From assembly GCA_045638265.1 (NCBI GenBank), contig JAZUBA010000003.1, positions 35,449-99,448 of the forward strand: a stretch of DNA of 64,000 nt. The letters run 5' to 3'. How positions within the stretch are numbered: the stretch's first letter is position 1; each line of letters begins with the position of its first letter. Shown piece after piece: positions 59,291 to 64,000 of this stretch. The notes under the pieces were generated by a model. That model worked only from the letters and a program-made list of their open reading frames with translations, was not told the origin of the DNA and made no database searches. The position numbers and the translations under genes are program-made. This DNA is from RGIG4140 sp045638265 (lineage in GTDB: Bacteria > Pseudomonadota > Alphaproteobacteria > CAAHEQ01 > UBA3637).

Positions 59291-61021
59291 TTAACGCTCA
59301 TTCTGACGATTGATTTTAATTCCTTTAGCATATTTGCCGATGAGTTCTTTGTTCCAATTCACTTTATCAAACTCATCATGTAAACAATAATCCAATCGGT
59401 TTAAAACATTTTTGGGAGAGCTTTGCATATGCATTTCCATAATGGCGGCAACCAAATTTTCAGCCGTCTGTTGGGCAGAATTTTTTTTGAATATTGGCGG
59501 TAAAAATGAATTTTGTTGACGTAAGTTATTATAAATATCAAAAATTTCGTGATATTTTCTGTCTTCAAATAATTGACGAACAGAAGCGGTTTCTTCGTTC
59601 AACCCCTGATATTGAAAGTTATATTCCATCTCTTTTGGTTTTTCATTTTTGTCGCTGGTTTCATATATTAAATCATATATCCCCAAATTATGAGCGATTT
59701 CTTCCGAAAAGATAACAGAAGGTGCTAAATTCATATTAAGACCCGTTGTCTTTTTCCAAAGTTCTTCTAATGGTTTTAGTTCTTGCGAGAGTGTTGGTGT
59801 TCTGTTATCATTTTGAATAAACGAATTTAATCCTTTTTTAAAATAATGACTTTTCCAACTTTCAATTCTACAAGACAGATGGTTAAATTCTTCGGGTTCT
59901 AATGAAATACCCTGATTTTTCAATTTACGATATACATCCAAACGTGATTTAGATAAATAACATTCACTTAATGTTTGTAATGATTTTTTATAGGATTCAA
60001 TTTGAACGTATTTCAATGTGGCGGCTAATTTTTTTGCCGGTTTTAAAGAATCAAATTGTGTAATATTTTCGGTTTTGTTGAGAATATCTATCAGTGTTTG
60101 GTTGTAATGGTGTGTGAGAATGTCTGTTGCAAATTGAGGTTTTTCAATGAGTAAATCACAAGGGCGTGTTTCAGATTCCATTGCCAATTCGCTTATTGCT
60201 ATACATAAGGGGGTTCTTTTTTTTAATACTGAGGATATTGTGTCAAGTTCATGGTGTATTTGAGTAATGTGTCTTAATTCATGTATAAAGGTGGTGGCAA
60301 GTTCCTCCGGATTAATAAATATACCCAGATGTTGAAATGTTTTAGTAGGATAGCGTAGTGTGTATTTGAAAAAGTTTAATAATCTGAGTTTTATGTTATC
60401 TGTTTTGAACAAATTATCATAAGCCATCCATATATAGGGTTGCCTGTTTCTTAATGTTGAAAATCCACCAATATTTCTTTTTATATTTGCTTTTTCTCTT
60501 GATGAAGTATCAAGTTTTACTTTCATAGGGATGTTATTTTTTTTACAAAAATGAGTATAATCAAGAAAACCGTTTAAAACATAATTGACGATAACGGAAT
60601 CCTTGCTTTTCATCTTTAATATCTTAATAAAACAATCTTGTGCAATGTTTTTTGCGAAACTCGGTACCCCATCAAAATTAATATCTACATACGATTTAAA
60701 ACGTTTCCAATCGTTTTCAGACAATGCGTTATACATTATGTGATTCGGGTGTACGGGAACAGCTGAATAATTGTGTTCGTACCATTGTAATACCGTACGT
60801 AATTGTCTGAAATTTTCATAGGAAAACGTGAATAATTTTTTATCGTCGGAGGTTTTTGTTTTAAGTGAACAAATAGATGACTTAATGTTGTTTTGACTAA
60901 AAAGTTTAACGATTAAATCCATCGTTTCAGTAGGGATATTATTGCATTCAATTCCTATGCCTTCAGGTATAAAATAACACATATTTTTATTTCTTATGTT
61001 TTGTACTAATCGGTCAAACAT
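59291..61021 (-). CDS. Putative HExxH metallopeptidase, paralogue 2
   Basis: 576 residues from the ATG at 61021 (GGAGGG upstream; a longer frame to 61081 lacks a ribosome binding site). Zinc motif HELRH at 247-251 (ATTFIHELRHITQI), followed by LAMESETRPCDLLI. Shared blocks with paralogue 1 include RQPYIWM, ECYLSKSRLDVYR, LKPLEELWKKTTGLNMNLAP, FSEEIAHNLGIYDLIYE and GKYAKG. The N-terminal roughly 150 residues are more divergent. The tandem arrangement (69 bases apart) indicates duplication and divergence. Confidence 0.65.
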   Translation of the reverse strand: MFDRLVQNIRNKNMCYFIPEGIGIECNNIPTETMDLIVKLFSQNNIKSSICSLKTKTSDDKKLFTFSYENFRQLRTVLQWYEHNYSAVPVHPNHIMYNALSENDWKRFKSYVDINFDGVPSFAKNIAQDCFIKILKMKSKDSVIVNYVLNGFLDYTHFCKKNNIPMKVKLDTSSREKANIKRNIGGFSTLRNRQPYIWMAYDNLFKTDNIKLRLLNFFKYTLRYPTKTFQHLGIFINPEELATTFIHELRHITQIHHELDTISSVLKKRTPLCIAISELAMESETRPCDLLIEKPQFATDILTHHYNQTLIDILNKTENITQFDSLKPAKKLAATLKYVQIESYKKSLQTLSECYLSKSRLDVYRKLKNQGISLEPEEFNHLSCRIESWKSHYFKKGLNSFIQNDNRTPTLSQELKPLEELWKKTTGLNMNLAPSVIFSEEIAHNLGIYDLIYETSDKNEKPKEMEYNFQYQGLNEETASVRQLFEDRKYHEIFDIYNNLRQQNSFLPPIFKKNSAQQTAENLVAAIMEMHMQSSPKNVLNRLDYCLHDEFDKVNWNKELIGKYAKGIKINRQNER

Positions 61022-61095
61022 TTTTCCCTCCTTAAACAATTTATTGACAGAAATATTAACATAAAAAAACAAAAATGTCAATCAGTATTTTGTGT

Positions 61096-61129
61096 AAAAA
61101 AAATAACCCGTTATTTTAAACGGGTTATT
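61096..61129 (-). terminator. Terminator of the Lys-rich protein gene
   Basis: Stem AATAACCCG / CGGGTTATT; on the minus strand it is followed by eight T residues. Confidence 0.8.
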
Positions 61130-61146
61130 GTAACTGTTTTCTGAAT

Positions 61147-61524
61147 TTAAGCAGATTCTTTTAAACGTTCTAATTCAGCTTTTAATTCGGCAATTTGCTT
61201 TTTCAGCTTGTGATTTTCCTGATCCAAATTAATCGCTTTTGCTCTTTTAAAATTAGCATTTGGTGTGCCGTATTTTCTAGCTTCTCTATCAACAATTTTG
61301 CCGATTTTATCAAACATTCTATAAATATTTGTAATGACTTTTTTATTGGCAGTAAAGACAGTTCTGTCAACAGCACGAGAAGGTCTTTTTCGATATTTTC
61401 TGGGTTTTGGTTCTTTTGGTTCTTTTGGCTCTTTTGTTTTTTTAGTTGTTTTTTTTGATTTTGATTTTTTCTTTTTCTTTTTCTTTTCTTCAGTGATTTC
61501 TTCTGATAAAATTTCTTCCTGCAT
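61147..61524 (-). CDS. Lys-rich protein with C-terminal coiled coil
   Basis: 125 residues, not recognised. A basic low-complexity part (KKKKKKKSKSKKTTKKTKEP then KEPKEPKPRKYRKRPSR) resembles the tails of histone H1-like or Ku/LigD-associated bacterial proteins. A globular middle (VDRTVFTANKKVITNIYRMF) leads to a leucine-heptad coiled coil (LKKQIAELKAELERLKE). Nucleic-acid binding is likely from charge alone. AAGGAG precedes the ATG. Confidence 0.7.
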   Translation of the reverse strand: MQEEILSEEITEEKKKKKKKSKSKKTTKKTKEPKEPKEPKPRKYRKRPSRAVDRTVFTANKKVITNIYRMFDKIGKIVDREARKYGTPNANFKRAKAINLDQENHKLKKQIAELKAELERLKESA

Positions 61525-61711
61525 AGTGTCTCCTTTTTATAAAAAAATAAATACAAAATACATATTGTATATAATATATAAGTTTTGTTAAAATGCAACA
61601 TCTTTTTTTATTTTTTTTATATAACAGATTTTGATTGTCTTGATTTAAACCGGAATTAAAAAATTGGGAGGGAAGAATTAATAATTTAAAAAAAAATTAT
61701 ATTAAATTTTG

Positions 61712-61741
61712 TTGACAGAGTATACTGATTTGAGTTATACT
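61712..61741 (+). promoter_or_regulatory. Promoter of the second ankyrin gene
   Basis: TTGACA (61712-61717), 18-base spacer, TATACT (61736-61741), 32 bases before the start. The rest of 61525-61711 shows no feature. Confidence 0.65.
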
Positions 61742-61773
61742 TAAAAATAATTTTAACACAATAAGGAGAAAAA

Positions 61774-62508
61774 ATGGTTGAAAAAGATTTAATTGTTAAA
61801 AATAATATTAAACAAAATGTTGAGAAAAGTCTTTCCCAGGATACAAGTAATGACATGACAGATGATGAATGGATTAAAGACGGTGTTGCTATTGAAAGTG
61901 AATGGTTGAAAACATTTGATGGTCAAGCCTTAGCCATTCGTGCCGCATCGGAAAATAATGTTTCATTGGTAAAAAAACTTATTAAGGCTGGTTTAGATGT
62001 TAATCAAGCCGATGTTGATTCAAAAAATACATTGTTGCATGCCGTGGCAGTAAATGGTAGTGAGGATGTCGCAAAAATACTGCTTGAACATGGTGCCAAT
62101 CCAAATTTGCAAAATATAGATAACTATTCACCATTGCATTTTGCCGTGAGCAATAATAATACTTCTATTGCCAAAGTTCTTCTTGAATATGAGGCAAATC
62201 CAAATCAAGGTAATAAATATGGTCAGACATCAATGCATTTAGCTGTATTTAGAGGTAATACTTCTATTGCAAAAGTACTTCTGGAAAATGGGGCAAATCC
62301 AAATCAAGCTGATAATAATGGTATATCTCCATTAGATAATGCAAAACATAGAGAGTACAAAGAAATGATTCAAATGTTATCTTCCACTAAAGAAGAAACA
62401 GAAACCAGAAGTTTGTTAAATTCTCTTTCAGAGCATTCAAAGAAGCTTCAAAATGCAGATGCTAATGAAAATAATGTCGTACATAATATTCATGATACAG
62501 GTAGATAA
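61774..62508 (+). CDS. Cytoplasmic ankyrin-repeat protein
   Basis: 244 residues, no signal peptide. An acidic N-terminal region (to about residue 45) is followed by four full ankyrin repeats of 33 residues (ALAIRAASENNVSLVKKLIK; TLLHAVAVNGSEDVAKILLE; two TSIAKVLLE units) and a partial fifth, then a charged tail. Repeats 3 and 4 are nearly identical at DNA level with a 99-base period (62158 and 62257). AAGGAG precedes the ATG. Protein-protein interaction is expected; the partner is unknown. Confidence 0.82.
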   Translation: MVEKDLIVKNNIKQNVEKSLSQDTSNDMTDDEWIKDGVAIESEWLKTFDGQALAIRAASENNVSLVKKLIKAGLDVNQADVDSKNTLLHAVAVNGSEDVAKILLEHGANPNLQNIDNYSPLHFAVSNNNTSIAKVLLEYEANPNQGNKYGQTSMHLAVFRGNTSIAKVLLENGANPNQADNNGISPLDNAKHREYKEMIQMLSSTKEETETRSLLNSLSEHSKKLQNADANENNVVHNIHDTGR

Positions 62509-62530
62509 AATTATTTAAACAACAATCAAA

Positions 62531-62564
62531 AGAGGAGGATGGATTAGCATTCTCCTTTTTTTTT
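62531..62564 (+). terminator. Terminator after the second ankyrin gene
   Basis: Stem AGGAGGATG / CATTCTCCT (one mismatch) followed by nine T residues. Confidence 0.8.
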
Positions 62565-62603
62565 GAATAAGATGTGATGGAACGTAAAATCTTTTCTCAT
62601 TAA

Positions 62604-62748
62604 GTAGTAAGGTTATGTGAGGAATATATTGATGAGCAAGGAAAACGTACCATTCGTTTTTTCAAGTTATCTGAATCGATTTTTGCATCATCAAAAAATA
62701 AAAAAAACACCAACGATTTATAGACCTGATTGTGAAAATAATATGTAA
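62604..62748 (+). pseudogene. Decayed gene fragment with a frameshift in an A tract
   Basis: Reading VVRLCEEYIDEQGKRTIRFF then KLSESIFASSKNKK, a protein-like frame with no start codon. At the run of eight A (about 62700-62707) a frame change gives KKTPTIYRPDCENNM before TAA, extending the protein-like sequence past the in-frame TAG at 62721. The most likely reading is the 3' end of an inactivated gene. No family recognised. Confidence 0.3.
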
Positions 62749-63117
62749 CGCTAAATGCGATATATTGATTGATAGATAAATGTTATTTTTACTTTTGGGG
62801 TTTGATGGTACATATATGGTCTCTAAGGTGCAATCTTGTTTGATATTGTTTGGGGGTATTTCGTCTCACCCTATTGAACTTTTATCGTTTTTTTCAATTT
62901 TGAGGCAAAAAAGCAAAAAAATAACCTATTGTTTTCAATAGGTTATCAAAAATAAATGGTCGGAATAAAGGGAATATGTTGCCACTATTTTTTGATAACC
63001 TTTTGTAATGACGACTGTTTTTCGTTTTTTACTTTTTGCTACGCTATTTTGCCCCGTATTTTAAGACACGTCAAGAAAAATATTTTGAACGAAGAAAAGA
63101 ATAGTAATGTAAAGACA
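62749..63117. other. Gene-free stretch with one strong hairpin
   Basis: Within the 734-base gap before the recombinase, only a hairpin ATAACCTATTG / CAATAGGTTAT (62922-62948) stands out. It is followed by a partial repeat GATAACCTTTTG (62995-63006). No coding frame I can support. Confidence 0.5.
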
Positions 63118-63235
63118 GGTTTTACCCTGATTTAACATTTAAAAAAGTGTAAAGTTGAGATTATTTTGCTTGACAATTTAACACTTTTACGACAGGGTAA
63201 AGAAAAATTAAAGATTTCAACTTTACAGGAAAGGA
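63118..63235 (+). promoter_or_regulatory. res-like region with nested inverted repeats upstream of the recombinase
   Basis: Inverted pairs TTTACCCTG (63121-63129) / CAGGGTAAA (63193-63201) and GTAAAGTTGA (63149-63158) / TCAACTTTAC (63217-63226), plus AAGTGT/AACACTT elements, fill about 110 bases immediately before the recombinase start. Resolvases commonly bind multi-subsite res regions placed like this, where they also autoregulate. Inferred by position and symmetry only. Confidence 0.5.
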
Positions 63236-63242
63236 AAGACAA

Positions 63243-63791
63243 ATGGACTTTGGATATAAACGAGTTTCTACATTAGACCAAATAACTGATAGACAGTTAG
63301 AAGGAATTAAAATTGATAGAGTCTTCGAGGATAAGTTATCTGGTAAAGACAGAAACAGACCTCAGTTAGAATTATTGCTTTCTATTATCAGGGATGGAGA
63401 TGTTATCCATATTCACAGTATGGACCGTTTAGCACGAAACACCAGAGATTTGCTTAACCTTGTAGAAGAAATCAACAATAAGGGTTGTAAAATTGTTTTT
63501 CATACAGAACGATTAACTTTTGAACCAAACAAAACAGATCCATACCAAGTTCTAATGATGACAATGCTGGGTGCAGTTGCTCAATTGGAAAGGTCTTTAC
63601 TTCTTCAAAGACAAAAAGAAGGTATTGCCATCGCTAAAAGCAAGGGTAAATACAAAGGAGGTAAGAATAAGTTATCCCCTGAACAAGTTGAAGAGTTAAA
63701 AGAATTTTCTAAAACTAAATCCATCTCTGCTCTTGCCAAGCAATTTAATCTTAGCAGACCAACTGTCTATGGATATTTAAAAGGTGTTTAG
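63243..63791 (+). CDS. Serine recombinase (resolvase/invertase family)
   Basis: 182 residues, standard small serine recombinase. The catalytic Ser is in GYKRVSTLDQ (Ser9). The arginine-rich active site is in HIHSMDRLARNTRDLLNLVE. Helix E (MMTMLGAVAQLERSLLLQRQ) is followed by KEGIAIAKSKGKYKGGKNKL and a C-terminal helix-turn-helix (SISALAKQFNLSRPTVYGYL). Complete, with AAAGGAAAG upstream. It could resolve cointegrates or invert DNA; the target site is likely the res-like region just upstream. Confidence 0.92.
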   Translation: MDFGYKRVSTLDQITDRQLEGIKIDRVFEDKLSGKDRNRPQLELLLSIIRDGDVIHIHSMDRLARNTRDLLNLVEEINNKGCKIVFHTERLTFEPNKTDPYQVLMMTMLGAVAQLERSLLLQRQKEGIAIAKSKGKYKGGKNKLSPEQVEELKEFSKTKSISALAKQFNLSRPTVYGYLKGV

Positions 63792-63792
63792 A

Positions 63793-64000
63793 TTACATAT
63801 TCTCATTGATATATCTGTGTAAAGTTGTCCAAGTACATCCCATTAGTTTTGCAATTTGTGTTTTGGAAACTTGCCTATCTAATAGTTCTTTAATCTTATT
63901 GTGTTTCTTTTGTAGTTTTCTATAACTAAATCCATGAGGTCTGCCAAGATGTTTGCCCTCATTCTTAATTCTTTTTAATGATTCCTTTGTTCTTTGAGAA
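63793..64000 (-). CDS. Second serine recombinase, C-terminal fragment at window edge
   Basis: The minus strand ends with SQRTKESLKRIKNEGKHLGR, PHGFSYRKLQKKHNKIKELL, DRQVSKTQIAKLMGCTWTTL and HRYINENM. This is the hinge after helix E (K/R-EGKHLGRP) and the helix-turn-helix of another serine recombinase. It converges on the complete one with a single base between stops. The catalytic part lies beyond the window, so activity cannot be judged. Confidence 0.85.
   Translation of the reverse strand, partial: SQRTKESLKRIKNEGKHLGRPHGFSYRKLQKKHNKIKELLDRQVSKTQIAKLMGCTWTTLHRYINENM

Noticed and set aside
63170..63198. TTGACA at 63170 as a recombinase promoter
   Set aside because: No acceptable -10 hexamer at 16-18 bases.

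Overview
The window is AT-rich chromosomal DNA from a low-GC alphaproteobacterium. The main taxonomic pointers are a GcrA cell-cycle regulator (32172-32843), an alphaproteobacterial-type L31 without the CxxC zinc knuckle, and the order ybgF/cpoB-tilS-ftsH. Two very large pseudopilin-like proteins, two ankyrin-repeat proteins and many small exported proteins suggest a host-associated (gut-type) member; that placement is inference. Promoters match the sigma70 consensus closely (for example TTGACA-N17-TATAAT at 21089-21117) and ribosome binding sites are AAGGAG-like. I found no rRNA, tRNA or CRISPR by eye.

Layout. 1-5450: uvrA start, then cpoB-tilS-ftsH and two small SHOCT-containing membrane proteins. 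5545-14166: a complete Na+/H+ N-type ATPase operon (atpDCQRBEFAG, minus strand) with no separate delta gene, ending in a translationally coupled secreted ankyrin protein and a small lipoprotein ORF without a normal start. 14218-23170: PcfJ-like repeat protein, an SF2 helicase with membrane segments, lemA-TPM, a GNAT, small membrane proteins, folA-thyA. 23171-26200: first 912-residue cysteine-rich pseudopilin. 26211-39414: two housekeeping blocks (rpiB-glyA-nrdR-nusB; a Cys/His-repeat protein-xseB-ispA-nth-DUF2207-DUF4139-exported protein-gcrA-polA) with ruvX between them. 39588-46104: tolC-macA-macB-like efflux operon, efp-suhB, rpmE. 46169-51613: a phasin-like remnant, methyltransferase, porin, MprF-like flippase, CsoR/FrmR regulator, a tandem array of hairpins, and a DUF3137 protein. 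52064-54850: second 911-residue pseudopilin. 54851-64000: an accessory tail with a C-rich tandem-repeat array, lipoprotein, two acetyltransferases, two paralogous HExxH proteins, a Lys-rich protein, an ankyrin protein, a decayed gene and two convergent serine recombinases.

The most unusual material is: (i) the two pseudopilin-anchored CXXC-rich giants, each preceded by a homologous promoter module with paired palindromic sites; (ii) three tandem hairpins downstream of csoR whose stems differ but whose loops all expose UUCUCCUU, the complement of the local Shine-Dalgarno sequence; (iii) the N-ATPase with a b-delta fusion, a double-carboxylate c subunit and an attached ankyrin gene; and (iv) the G-poor 15-unit repeat at 55013-55670.
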